From contig JALDAF010000004.1 in NCBI GenBank assembly GCA_022729315.1, positions 1 through 37,394 of the forward strand: DNA of 37,394 bases, written 5' to 3'. Below the pieces are notes generated by a model. That model saw only the letters and a program-made list of their open reading frames with translations. It searched no databases and was not told where the DNA came from. The translations under genes were made by a program, and so were the position numbers. Numbering within the stretch: the stretch's first letter is position 1; every line of letters begins with the position of its first letter. Origin of the DNA: Candidatus Nanohalalkaliarchaeum halalkaliphilum (lineage in GTDB: Archaea > Nanohalarchaeota > Nanosalinia > Nanosalinales > Nanohalalkaliarchaeaceae). Positions 25,304-33,844 of this stretch are shown piece after piece.

Positions 25304-27274
25304 CTACAGGTTTTCGACATTATACTCGTTGGTTTCCGGACTGCTGAATTCGAAGTCGAACCCGGTGTTGACCAGCGTGTTGTGGGTGAGATGCATTCTA
25401 TCTCCGTCGGTAGACCGGTGCCTGAATTCGGCATCGTCGATAAAGATATTGTTTTTCACGATGACATCTGCGTCGACGGTCTGCGTGTCATCCTCGTACC
25501 ACACGCGCCACGAGTCTTTCACGACGCAGTCCTTGATGATGAAGTGTCCGTGTAACGCTTCGCAGTCCTCGTCGTTCACACGGATAAAGTCCTCCCCGTT
25601 ACAGTCGACATGGATGTTGGACCAGGTGAAATCTTTCAAATGGTATACGCCGCCGTCCGTTGCGGATGAAATGCTGAACAGGGACGACGATCCGATCGTT
25701 CCCATGTTCCAGTTGTCGAATGTTACGTTTTCGATGAGCGGATCGTGTCCCTCTCCGGTTCCGGCAGGCCATATCCTGAGTCCGACACCGTCCAACCCGT
25801 CAGCGACAACGTTTCGGATGGTTAACCCGGAAAAATCGTACCGGACAAATCCGATGGTCCGTGTGGATTCAAGTGTCAGGCCATCCACTGTAACGTTCTG
25901 GGCCCGCACCCGGATCGCCCGGTTAGAGTTCGAGACCGTGCAGTCCCTGAAGTTTATGTCGTACGCATTGGGATGGGTGTTCAGCCCTTGACCACTCTGT
26001 TTTATCGAGCTGCCGACAACCGAGCAGTTCTTCAGCGGTGTCCACGGTTGGCCGCCGGATCCGCTGTCCGGCCCCGATGAACCGAACTTGTGGGCGTACC
26101 GGCCGACATTCTCCACGATACAGTTGGATACAAGAACGTGGTCGCCGAGTCCGATACAGTTCGTCCCGTAGTGGCCGGAGTGTTCGATGCGAAGATTGTG
26201 GTAGTGGTGGTTAAACGGTTCATGTGCCTGTGTGGCGCTGTCGGGCACCTTCCTTATATAGCAGTTCCGTATAGTCGTGTTCCGTGTCCGTGAGACAACG
26301 ATGCCGTCCTCACTCCACGGCCCCGTGTCCCCAACATCCTCAATCCGCATCGCTCCGACAACCTCGAATCCGTCGATGACAAGGTTCTCTGCGGGGAAGT
26401 TCACCTTCCACACCTCTCCACCGCTCGCTGAATAGTCAAATGTTACCCCGCTCTGTCCGTCCTTGATAATGAGACTGTTCGCACTCTCATCGACATCCGA
26501 AATGACAAGCATCTCGGCAGTCGTCCCTCCTTCTCTGCTGTGATTGACCCATTGCTGATCCCGGTCATGCAGAACGATCACGTCACCTGGTTCATATCCG
26601 CTCGCATCGTCCACGTCAATGGTGCCGTCATATCGTGACACCGACGACGACAGATCCGTCCGGTTCGTGTAGACATCTTCATTCCAGTCCGGATGGCTTC
26701 GTGGCTGATCGATGATATTATTCGAATCCGTGGAACCCTCCGGAAGTTCCGACCTGATCACGGCCCTGTTCGGCGACCAGAGGGTCAGGTTATCGGTTGG
26801 CGGTAGTGTGAACTCTCCCCATTCCCCGTTATTCGGCCCCTGCCCACGGAAGAAGATAACAAGATCACCGTCTCCCGCCGCATCAACAGCGTCCTGCGCC
26901 GTACTGTAATCATGTGCAAAGATGACATCAGCCTCAGACCATTTGCTCCCTCCGCCCCCGTTTCCGTTCGCCGTATTGTCAACGTACTCCTTGTTCGCAA
27001 TATCATTGGAATCTGTGGGGGTAGACGTGACCGTTCCTGTAGAAGCGTGTATAGCCCCGACATCCCCGATATCATTCCCCTGCAGATCCAGCGTCCCGTC
27101 CGTCCCGATTTCGAACTGTGTGTCTCCTGCGAGGTCCCGGTACCGGAACGCATTATCACTCCGGATGTCGAACGCGGCCGCGTTCTTTCCGACCATCGCA
27201 GCACCGAGTCCAGCCGCACCGAGCATCCCAGCCTTTTTCAAAAACTGGCGGCGATCGATACTGTGTTCCTTCAC
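25304..27274 (-). CDS. Tat-exported right-handed beta-helix protein (paralogue 1)
   Basis: From the GTG at 27274 the protein has 656 residues. It has a Tat signal (DRRQFLKKAGMLGAAGLGAA), a conserved linker FDIRSDNAFRYRDLAGDT, a repeat-like DGTLDLQGNDIGDVGAI segment, and NDIANKEYVDN, which resembles motifs in phage tail fibres. A Gly-rich hinge is followed by a long series of short strands with Asn/Asp turns, typical of a parallel beta-helix such as polysaccharide lyases and surface adhesins. The same frame is open 40 codons further upstream and encodes a coiled coil (ELEKTVAELQRQVQEQQ), so a non-standard CTG start at 27394 or a frame error is likely. The N-terminal module is base-identical to that of the next gene. 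Confidence 0.8.
   Translation of the reverse strand: MKEHSIDRRQFLKKAGMLGAAGLGAAMVGKNAAAFDIRSDNAFRYRDLAGDTQFEIGTDGTLDLQGNDIGDVGAIHASTGTVTSTPTDSNDIANKEYVDNTANGNGGGGSKWSEADVIFAHDYSTAQDAVDAAGDGDLVIFFRGQGPNNGEWGEFTLPPTDNLTLWSPNRAVIRSELPEGSTDSNNIIDQPRSHPDWNEDVYTNRTDLSSSVSRYDGTIDVDDASGYEPGDVIVLHDRDQQWVNHSREGGTTAEMLVISDVDESANSLIIKDGQSGVTFDYSASGGEVWKVNFPAENLVIDGFEVVGAMRIEDVGDTGPWSEDGIVVSRTRNTTIRNCYIRKVPDSATQAHEPFNHHYHNLRIEHSGHYGTNCIGLGDHVLVSNCIVENVGRYAHKFGSSGPDSGSGGQPWTPLKNCSVVGSSIKQSGQGLNTHPNAYDINFRDCTVSNSNRAIRVRAQNVTVDGLTLESTRTIGFVRYDFSGLTIRNVVADGLDGVGLRIWPAGTGEGHDPLIENVTFDNWNMGTIGSSSLFSISSATDGGVYHLKDFTWSNIHVDCNGEDFIRVNDEDCEALHGHFIIKDCVVKDSWRVWYEDDTQTVDADVIVKNNIFIDDAEFRHRSTDGDRMHLTHNTLVNTGFDFEFSSPETNEYNVENL
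27120..27253. repeat. 134-base perfect direct repeat, copy 1
   Basis: This segment is identical, base for base, to 29050-29183 (offset 1930). It encodes the Tat signal core and the linker FDIRSDNAFRYRDLAGDT of the first beta-helix paralogue. The flanking bases diverge at once on both sides. Confidence 0.95.
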
Positions 27275-27393
27275 TACGTTCTGACGGGTATCTGCGTGCG
27301 CCGGTTCTCCTGTTAACTGCTGTAACAGTTCCTGTTGTTCCTGTACCTGGCGTTGAAGCTCTGCAACCGTTTTCTCCAGTTCGTCCCGTTTCA

Positions 27394-27408
27394 GTATTGT
27401 TCACCTCT
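27394..27408 (-). promoter_or_regulatory. Ribosome site AGAGGTGA six bases before an in-frame CTG
   Basis: The minus strand reads AGAGGTGA (27408-27401), then six bases, then CTG at 27394-27392. The CTG is in frame with the beta-helix protein and would add 40 residues of coiled coil before the Tat signal, matching the coiled coil in the paralogue. A GTG inside the ribosome site (27404) is in another frame. Confidence 0.4.
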
Positions 27409-27440
27409 GCTGTCAGATATACGGCGCCTGTACATTTTCT

Positions 27441-29375
27441 TTAGCTGATGTCTATATTATCACGGATGACAGTATCTGTGTCGCCGTTACCGCGGATGCC
27501 ATCATTACCGTTTGGCAGGAAGTTGTCGACGATGAACCCAGAACTGGCGCCGTCCGTATTCCGGATGGCATCGTCGTCCCGGCCGACCAGTGTTGCCTCC
27601 TGTATTCGGAAATGATCGGCGCCTCCCCTGAGACGGACTGCGGTCTCTGGACCCTCTACATGGCCGCCTCTGAGGGTAAAGTATTCGCCGTCTGGTCGGA
27701 CGGCGTCGCTGTGACCGGATCCTCCCTCCGAGTAAATATTGCAGTCAATGACCTTGCAGTGGTCCGTTCCCAGCCTGACAAGGCCGTCAGAGTCGTACGC
27801 GTCCCCGGTCTGCTTGATGTCACAGCTTTCCAGCACCATCCAGACCTCGTCTGCGTCGTAGGGGTTGTCTGCGGTCCTGGAGTGCCGTATGATGCCGGAG
27901 TGGTCTGGAGGATCGTCAAGTTCAACAACCGTGTCCTCGACGCGTGCCGTCCCAGTTTCGCCACGGGACCGGATTATACGGCTGACCGTGTCCACATCGC
28001 TGGACACCTCAATGTAACAGTTCCGGGCGACATGACCGGTTCCGCCCTGGAAGTACAGGATGTCTGGAGAGAACAGGTGGTCGTCTTTCTCGTCCGTGAT
28101 ACCCATTCGGACCGAGTCGACCAGTGTGTTATCTGTACCGGATCGAACCTGTGAATTATTGTTGTTGTAGTACCGGCCGCCCTGGACGATAAGCCGTCCC
28201 GTTTCCTCGCCGAGATTCCGGCTGGACCGGAGGCCGTTGTCTTGCCAGTACTGGAGCTGGCAGTCTACGACGCGTACTGTGGCGTCTGGCTCAATCACCG
28301 ATATCAGGATACCGGCTGACCACTCGTCACTACTGGTAGACATGACCTGTCCCTCGTTCGCGATGAACCGTTCGATCCGTACCTGCGCCCGGTCGTATGC
28401 CCGGACACGAAGCGGACCCGAATCACCGTTATTGATCCGGTCGAGAACCCGGATATCCTGGACCACGGCCCGACCGTTGCCGTTCACCGCGAGAGTCAGA
28501 ACCCGGTCCCCTGTCGACCCGTCCCCGGTCACATCAATGTTCCGCATGACGAACGTGTCCATGTGCTCTCCGTCAGATGGATCACCGGCACGGACCATCG
28601 TCGTATCAGCGCCGAACCGGAACTCCGTCCCCGCGACTCCGACCAGTGCAACGTTATCATACCCACTCAGGTCTGCAGACCCGTCAAAACGGTACTCTCC
28701 AGATGGGAACACCATCAGTGTTTCATCGTCTATCACGTCCTCGATATCACTGGATACGTCAGAGTTCCCCGTATTATCGATCCCGCGTTCGACGGCATCA
28801 ATCACGTTCCAGCCTTCAAACGAAATCCTGTTTACGCGTACACCAGTATACCCATCGGGCTCAATCGTGTCGCTGTCGACCTCCCGCCACGCCGAATCTC
28901 CAGTACTACTGGTCTCCACGTCAGCGTTCAATGCTCCATCTTCAATGAAGAGGTTGTCGCCCGTGATTTCAGTAAGTTCCGTATTACCGGTAAGCCCGCC
29001 ATTGAGACCGTTGAGTGTGACGGTTCCGTCCTGATCCACTTCAAGCAGCGTGTCTCCTGCGAGGTCCCGGTACCGGAACGCATTATCACTCCGGATGTCG
29101 AACGCGGCCGCGTTCTTTCCGACCATCGCAGCACCGAGTCCAGCCGCACCGAGCATCCCAGCCTTTTTCAAAAACTGGCGGCGGTTTACTGTACCGGCGT
29201 CATGGGGCAGGTTCGAGGGAGAAGGAGTTTGCCGTTCCTCTTTCAACCGTTGAATCTCACCGGCCTGTGCGTCAAGCTTATCTTTTAGCCGTTCAACCTT
29301 TTTCTCTAATTTGTCCTGTCCTGTCAGCTCCAGCTCATCTCTCCGCTGTCTCCTTTCCTCATTATCTCCTCTCAT
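27441..29375 (-). CDS. Tat-exported right-handed beta-helix protein (paralogue 2)
   Basis: The 644-residue protein begins with a charged coiled coil of about 55 residues (KLEKKVERLKDKLDAQAGEI), unusual before a signal peptide. A Tat signal NRRQFLKKAGMLGAAGLGAA follows, then the linker FDIRSDNAFRYRDLAGDT shared with the neighbour. The mature part has FPSGEYRF, as in the pectate-lyase-3-like group, and many short strands with Asn/Asp/Gly turns to the C-terminus (FLPNGNDGIRGNGD), so it is a parallel beta-helix. It is a probable cell-surface polysaccharide lyase or binding protein. It lies upstream of and in line with paralogue 1, perhaps sharing a message. Confidence 0.82.
   Translation of the reverse strand: MRGDNEERRQRRDELELTGQDKLEKKVERLKDKLDAQAGEIQRLKEERQTPSPSNLPHDAGTVNRRQFLKKAGMLGAAGLGAAMVGKNAAAFDIRSDNAFRYRDLAGDTLLEVDQDGTVTLNGLNGGLTGNTELTEITGDNLFIEDGALNADVETSSTGDSAWREVDSDTIEPDGYTGVRVNRISFEGWNVIDAVERGIDNTGNSDVSSDIEDVIDDETLMVFPSGEYRFDGSADLSGYDNVALVGVAGTEFRFGADTTMVRAGDPSDGEHMDTFVMRNIDVTGDGSTGDRVLTLAVNGNGRAVVQDIRVLDRINNGDSGPLRVRAYDRAQVRIERFIANEGQVMSTSSDEWSAGILISVIEPDATVRVVDCQLQYWQDNGLRSSRNLGEETGRLIVQGGRYYNNNNSQVRSGTDNTLVDSVRMGITDEKDDHLFSPDILYFQGGTGHVARNCYIEVSSDVDTVSRIIRSRGETGTARVEDTVVELDDPPDHSGIIRHSRTADNPYDADEVWMVLESCDIKQTGDAYDSDGLVRLGTDHCKVIDCNIYSEGGSGHSDAVRPDGEYFTLRGGHVEGPETAVRLRGGADHFRIQEATLVGRDDDAIRNTDGASSGFIVDNFLPNGNDGIRGNGDTDTVIRDNIDIS
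29050..29183. repeat. 134-base perfect direct repeat, copy 2
   Basis: Identical to 27120-27253. It covers the Tat signal core and shared linker of the second beta-helix paralogue. Even third codon positions are unchanged, which points to recent duplication or gene conversion. Confidence 0.95.
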
Positions 29376-29434
29376 GATTCCAGTATTAACTAATTTGAGA
29401 ATCTCACTATTAACGTTTCCTCCCTCTCACGCGT

Positions 29435-30319
29435 CTACCGCGTGGTCACGATCGGATCGTCCAGCACCAGTACGGTGTGTTCGGCCTGTGAGACCATGCC
29501 GCCTTCTTTATCTTTCAACACGTCGTAGGCGTGGAGGTTGCCAGCACGCACAAGTTTCGAGACCGTGGTCTCAACACGTGGTCTCGGGATGCCGGTGATC
29601 CAGCGGGCGGCGAACGGAAGGGTGCGGAACTCATTCTTGATCTCGCCCAGCACCTTCCGCTCCATGCGGCCACGAACCCTGTCGTTCTCCAGCCGGTAGA
29701 TGTTGCCTTCCTTGCCGTTCTTCACTTCGCCGGCACCGGTCGTGGCGAACGGTTCAATCGCGATCGCCTGCCCCGCCTTCAGCGTCTCCTCAGTGTCCGT
29801 CACGATGTTCGGGATGCTGTTACCGGCGTGCTGCACGTACTGCTCCACGCCGTGGCCGCTCAGGTTCCGGATCGGCTTGAACCCGTAGCCCTCGATCGTG
29901 TCCTGGATGACCTCGCCGATCCGGCCCACGTTCAGTCCTGGTTCGATGATATCCAGCGCGTTCTGCAGCGCCTCCTCGGATGCTTTGACAAGCTCATCGT
30001 GTTCGGCGGACAGGTCAACGGTCGCGGCCGTGTCACCGATGTAGCCGTCCACCTGCACACCGACATCGATGTTGACCACGTCGTCCTCTCCCAGTGTTGC
30101 ATCGTCGTGGATGGACGGCGTGTAGTGCGCCGCCACATCATCCACAGAAATATTGACGGGGAACGCCGGTTTCGCGCCCTCTTCACGGATATGGCCTTCA
30201 ACAGTCTCCACGATCTTCGTGAATGCGACACCCGGCTCCAGCAGGTCCAGCCCTTTCTCTCTGGCCTCCTTTGCGATCCGGCCGGCCTCCCGGTACTTCT
30301 CAATAGTATCTTCGTCCAT
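29435..30319 (-). CDS. map: Methionine aminopeptidase, type II
   Basis: This 294-residue enzyme removes the initiator Met from nascent proteins. All five metal ligands are present: Asp85 (VVNIDVG), Asp96 (GDTAATVD), His156 (LSGHGVEQY), Glu189 (AIEPFATTG) and Glu280 (QAEHTVLV). The 60-residue helical insert between the fourth and fifth ligands (about 205-265) marks the archaeal/eukaryotic type II. The length matches archaeal homologues. A minus-strand TATAATAC box lies about 36 bases before the ATG, leaving a short leader. Confidence 0.95.
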   Translation of the reverse strand: MDEDTIEKYREAGRIAKEAREKGLDLLEPGVAFTKIVETVEGHIREEGAKPAFPVNISVDDVAAHYTPSIHDDATLGEDDVVNIDVGVQVDGYIGDTAATVDLSAEHDELVKASEEALQNALDIIEPGLNVGRIGEVIQDTIEGYGFKPIRNLSGHGVEQYVQHAGNSIPNIVTDTEETLKAGQAIAIEPFATTGAGEVKNGKEGNIYRLENDRVRGRMERKVLGEIKNEFRTLPFAARWITGIPRPRVETTVSKLVRAGNLHAYDVLKDKEGGMVSQAEHTVLVLDDPIVTTR

Positions 30320-30362
30320 CCTAATCCACGTGTTAGCGTATTCAGGTACAGTATTATATGCG

Positions 30363-31514
30363 TTACATGATGCGGCATGCGCCGGTGTCCTGGCCTGTTT
30401 CTGTCACGGTCTGTGCCACGATGTCCACGACCTCGGGGTCGAGCGAGGACGGGATGATATTGTCCGGTGCCGGTTCGTCCACGAGGTCGGCGATGGCATC
30501 TGCAGCGGCCAGCATCATCTCCGTGTTCACCTCGGCCGCGTAGCACTTGAGGCAGCCGCGGACGATGCCGGGGAACGCGATCGAGTTATTGATCTGGTTC
30601 TGGAAGTCGGACCGGCCCGTGCCCACGATGTATGCTCCCGCGTCTTTCGCGTCTTCCGGCATGATCTCAGGCTCCGGGTTTGCCAGGGGGAACACGATCG
30701 CATCGTCGTTCATGCTGCGCACCATCTCCTTTGAGACAATATCTGGCGCGGACAGTCCGATCATCACGTCCGCATCTTCAAGTGCTTCCTGCAGTGTTCC
30801 TTCCACTTGATCCGGATTGGTCTGTTCGGCGATCTTGCGCTGCGTATCGTTCAGTTCGTCCATGCCGGCGTGGATGATGCCTTGCTGGTCCACCATGACG
30901 ATGTTGTCGGCACCTGCTGCCTGTAACAGTTTGGCGGTGCCGATCCCTGCGGCACCCGCACCGATGATCACGATGCGGGCCGTTTCAATATCTTTATCAA
31001 CCAGCGGAAATGCGTTCCGAAGTGCAGCCAGGACCGCGATGGCAGCACCGTGCTGGTCGTCGTGGAACACCGGTATCTTCAGCCGGTTCTTGAGTGCTTC
31101 CTCGATGTGGAAGCATTTCGGTGATGCGATATCCTCCAGCATGATGAACCCGAACATGGAGTGCAGGCGCGCCACCGTGTCCACGATAGCATCCGCATCC
31201 GTCTCGTCCAGCACCAGCGGGAACGCGGAGACGCCGCCCAGTTTCTCGATCAGGAGACACTTGCCTTCCATGACCGGGATGGATGCTTCCGGACCGACAT
31301 CGCCCATCCCCAGGACCGAGGTGCCGTCCGTTACAACGCCGACCATGTCGCCTTTCGCCGTGTACCCGTAGACGTTGTCAGGATCCTCCTGGATCTTCGT
31401 CACGACCTCTGCCACGCCCGGCGTGTACGCCTTGCTCAGGTCTTCCTCGGTTTCCAGCGGGACCGTTCCCTCCACCTTTATCTTTCCGTTGTTCCGGTGG
31501 TAGTCAAGCGGCAT
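30363..31514 (-). CDS. Malic enzyme (oxaloacetate-decarboxylating malate dehydrogenase)
   Basis: The enzyme oxidises malate to pyruvate and CO2, linking the TCA cycle to pyruvate and NAD(P)H. The compact 383-residue form has Tyr30 in KAYTPGVAEV, the VTDGTSVLGMGDVGPEA segment, the metal site in LEDIASPKCF and VFHDDQHG, and the Rossmann motif VIIGAGAAGIG. It lacks the phosphotransacetylase domain of larger bacterial forms. I use the ATG at 31514. The ATAAAAGG box at 31541-31550 is about 32 bases away, whereas the in-frame GTG at 31532 is only 14 bases from it and so probably lies before the transcript start. Confidence 0.93.
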   Translation of the reverse strand: MPLDYHRNNGKIKVEGTVPLETEEDLSKAYTPGVAEVVTKIQEDPDNVYGYTAKGDMVGVVTDGTSVLGMGDVGPEASIPVMEGKCLLIEKLGGVSAFPLVLDETDADAIVDTVARLHSMFGFIMLEDIASPKCFHIEEALKNRLKIPVFHDDQHGAAIAVLAALRNAFPLVDKDIETARIVIIGAGAAGIGTAKLLQAAGADNIVMVDQQGIIHAGMDELNDTQRKIAEQTNPDQVEGTLQEALEDADVMIGLSAPDIVSKEMVRSMNDDAIVFPLANPEPEIMPEDAKDAGAYIVGTGRSDFQNQINNSIAFPGIVRGCLKCYAAEVNTEMMLAAADAIADLVDEPAPDNIIPSSLDPEVVDIVAQTVTETGQDTGACRIM

Positions 31515-31632
31515 ATCCAGTTGATTCTTCACACAGGCACCCTTTTATGGTCTTCGCACTGACCGCCTCGGGAATGAACCATGATACTGGTCACGAATGC
31601 TTTTTATGCAACGGTTCCCCATGAAAAGGCGT

Positions 31633-31815
31633 ATGTCACTGCTTGGCGTGTTATCTTTGGAGTTTGTTGTTATCGTGTTCACCGCGATCCTGTCCGTAAT
31701 CGGTTACTACTTCCATCTTCTGCGGCGGTTCCTCCAGGCTATCCGACGCCTTCTGCAGGGCAAACATCCTGTACCAGAACACTCCGGGTATCCGGGAGAA
31801 TCGCGTGAGGATTAG
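31633..31815 (+). CDS. Small single-pass membrane protein
   Basis: From the ATG at 31633 the protein has 60 residues. A hydrophobic segment (SLEFVVIVFTAILSVIGYYF) is followed by a strongly basic stretch (HLLRRFLQAIRRLLQGKH), so the C-terminus should stay inside the cell. A CTTTTTATG box centred near 31602 is about 31 bases upstream. The in-frame ATG at 31621 is also possible. It is divergent from malic enzyme. Function is not known. Confidence 0.5.
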   Translation: MSLLGVLSLEFVVIVFTAILSVIGYYFHLLRRFLQAIRRLLQGKHPVPEHSGYPGESRED

Positions 31816-31841
31816 CAGTCTACCGTAACACAAGAATGGGC

Positions 31842-32900
31842 TTACAGCTGGTCGATGACCGCTCCTGTCATCTGTTCCGTCGATGCTGATCCACCGAGGT
31901 CGGCGGTGACGTGCTCGCCCTCCCTGATCACCGTAAAGAGCGCGTTTCGCAACCTGGCCGCTTCAGCGTCTTCACCGATGTGGTCCAGTAACATGGCCGC
32001 GGACCGCATCAGTGCGGACGGATCCGCTTTGTTCTCGCCCGCGATGTCCGGCGCGGTGCCGTGCACCGAGGCGAAGACGGCTGTCTCGTCACCGACATTG
32101 GCGGACGGGATCAGTCCGACCCCGCCGACCAGTCCAGCCGTGAGATCTGAGAGGATGTCGCCGTAGAGGTTCTGTGTCACGATCACGTCGAACCGTTCCG
32201 GCTCAAGCACCAGCTGCTGGGCCACGTTGTCCACCAGAAGATGTTCGTACGGGATATCGTACTCCTCGGCCACGTTCTCGGCCACGTCCATGAACAATCC
32301 GTCCGTGTACTTCATGATGTTCGCCTTGTCCACGGCGGTGACCTTTTTCCTTCCGTGGCGCTCCGCGTACTCGAATGCATGGCGGACGATACGTTCCGAT
32401 CCGGTACGGGAGATCGGTTTCAAGCTGTACGCGCTGTCTCCCCGTGTTTCTATATCGCGGCTGCGAAGGAACCGATGCATCGCGTCCGCATCATCCGTGC
32501 CCTGCTCGAACTCGATGCCGGCGTACACGTCCTCCAGGTTCTCCCTGACCACAACGGTATCGATCTGTTCCGGGTCGTTGATGCGGCTGGACACACCAGG
32601 AAGATATCGGCAGGGCCGGACGTTCGCATACAGATCCAGTCTGTTGCGGAGTGCCACGTTCACGCTGCGGAACCCGGATCCGACCGGTGTCGTTACCGGA
32701 CCCTTCAACGCCACACCCGCATCTCGTACCGTTTCAACCGTTTCGTCCGGGAGCGGTGTGCCGTGCTCCTCGATCGCGGTGTTTCCCATCGGCGCCTCCA
32801 CGAACTCGAGGTCAACGTCCAGTGCTTCAAGGCAGGTGCGGGCGGCGGACACGACCTCCGGACCGACACCATCTCCTTCGATCAGGGCGATCGTGGTCAT
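31842..32900 (-). CDS. NAD-type isocitrate dehydrogenase
   Basis: The 352-residue enzyme of the isocitrate/isopropylmalate family oxidises isocitrate to 2-oxoglutarate. Ser79 and Asn81 in FRSVNVALR, with Arg85 and Arg95, match the isocitrate-binding set rather than isopropylmalate, and RENLEDVYAGIE follows. HGTAPDIAGENKADP has the Asp-Ile pair seen in NAD-users, in place of the Lys-Tyr of NADP forms. The ATG at 32900 overlaps the malate dehydrogenase stop (ATGA), so the genes are translationally coupled and the longer upstream frame is rejected. No leucine biosynthesis genes are nearby. Confidence 0.88.
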   Translation of the reverse strand: MTTIALIEGDGVGPEVVSAARTCLEALDVDLEFVEAPMGNTAIEEHGTPLPDETVETVRDAGVALKGPVTTPVGSGFRSVNVALRNRLDLYANVRPCRYLPGVSSRINDPEQIDTVVVRENLEDVYAGIEFEQGTDDADAMHRFLRSRDIETRGDSAYSLKPISRTGSERIVRHAFEYAERHGRKKVTAVDKANIMKYTDGLFMDVAENVAEEYDIPYEHLLVDNVAQQLVLEPERFDVIVTQNLYGDILSDLTAGLVGGVGLIPSANVGDETAVFASVHGTAPDIAGENKADPSALMRSAAMLLDHIGEDAEAARLRNALFTVIREGEHVTADLGGSASTEQMTGAVIDQL

Positions 32901-33814
32901 AGCAGGGCTTCGGCCTCGCCGCACATCTCCTTCAGTGTTTCCGCGGACTCATCGAACGCCTCCTGTTCAGATCCGGTCAGGTCCCATTCCACGATCTCTT
33001 CGACACCGTTCCTCCCCAGCCTGCAGGGTACGCCGATGCTGACGTTTTTGTGGCCGTACTCGCCGTCGAGGATGGCGGAGCACGGGATGACGCGCTGCTC
33101 GTCCCGGACGATGGCGTCGATCACTTCTGCCACGCCGAGTGTCGGCGCCCACTGGGTGCCGCCTTTCCGGGAGATGACGTCCATCGCGCTCTGCCTGATC
33201 TGTTCCTTGATCTCCGGCTTGTCATCGTCCGGGATGTCTGCGGACTGGCCGTTCACGGTGACACGGGAGAAGACAGGAACCTGGGTTTCGCCGTGCGCCC
33301 CGATGACGTGGCCTTCGGTCGTGCTGGGTGCGGTGTCCAGCTGCTTTGCCAGCACGTACTGGAAGCGCGCCGAGTCCAGCCATCCGCCGAACCCCACAAA
33401 CCGTTCCCGCGGATAGTCGGATACGATCGAGTGGGTGTAGTTGATCGGGTCCATCGGGTTGGTGGTGGTGACAAATACGGCATCGTCACCGAACTCATTG
33501 TCGTGGATGGCGTCCATGATCTCGGCGTTGACCTCCAGCAGGTCGGCGCGGGTCATCCCCTCCTTCCGGGGTTTGCCGGCGGTCACCGCGACCACGTCAC
33601 TGCCGTCCGCATCCTCGTATGAACCCTGGCGGATGATCGTATCGGAAAAGGTGGCGGCCGCATGGGACATATCAAGTGCCTCGCCTTGCGCCTTCTCCTC
33701 GTTTAGATCAACTATCCTTATCTCGTCGAACAGGTCACGAAGCGCCACGTTGTATGCGACGCCCGCACCGATCGTTCCCGCACCGATCACTGTCAGCTTC
33801 ATACAACGGTTCAT
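32897..33814 (-). CDS. mdh: Malate dehydrogenase (LDH-like, haloarchaeal type)
   Basis: This 305-residue NAD enzyme interconverts malate and oxaloacetate. It has LTVIGAGTIGAGVAYN, the acidic NAD-specificity residue in IVDLNEEK, substrate arginines in PRKEGMTRADL and GWLDSARF, the catalytic His in GAHGETQVPVFS, and a C-terminal RLGRNGVEEIVEWDL very like the haloarchaeal enzyme. Start choice is between ATG 33814 (about 31 bases from the TATAATAC box near 33845) and ATG 33802 (MKLTVIGAG, the usual family start). The TATA box lies inside the 3' end of the upstream gene. The stop overlaps the isocitrate dehydrogenase ATG. Confidence 0.93.
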   Translation of the reverse strand: MNRCMKLTVIGAGTIGAGVAYNVALRDLFDEIRIVDLNEEKAQGEALDMSHAAATFSDTIIRQGSYEDADGSDVVAVTAGKPRKEGMTRADLLEVNAEIMDAIHDNEFGDDAVFVTTTNPMDPINYTHSIVSDYPRERFVGFGGWLDSARFQYVLAKQLDTAPSTTEGHVIGAHGETQVPVFSRVTVNGQSADIPDDDKPEIKEQIRQSAMDVISRKGGTQWAPTLGVAEVIDAIVRDEQRVIPCSAILDGEYGHKNVSIGVPCRLGRNGVEEIVEWDLTGSEQEAFDESAETLKEMCGEAEALL

Positions 33815-33844
33815 TGGCAGGCGCGATACATCAAGGTTACGGTA

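Noticed and set aside
31581-31808. A 75-codon frame overlapping the small membrane protein
   Set aside because: It has no hydrophobic or acidic pattern and begins before the TATA-like box. The other frame has a clean membrane helix.
31842-32900. Isopropylmalate dehydrogenase as the identity of this gene
   Set aside because: The substrate loop has FRSVNVALR as in isocitrate dehydrogenases, and no leucine pathway genes are near. The TCA neighbours favour isocitrate.
32241-33416. A 391-codon plus-strand frame over the dehydrogenase genes
   Set aside because: It is antisense to two enzymes with intact active sites. The composition is not haloadapted and no motif is visible.
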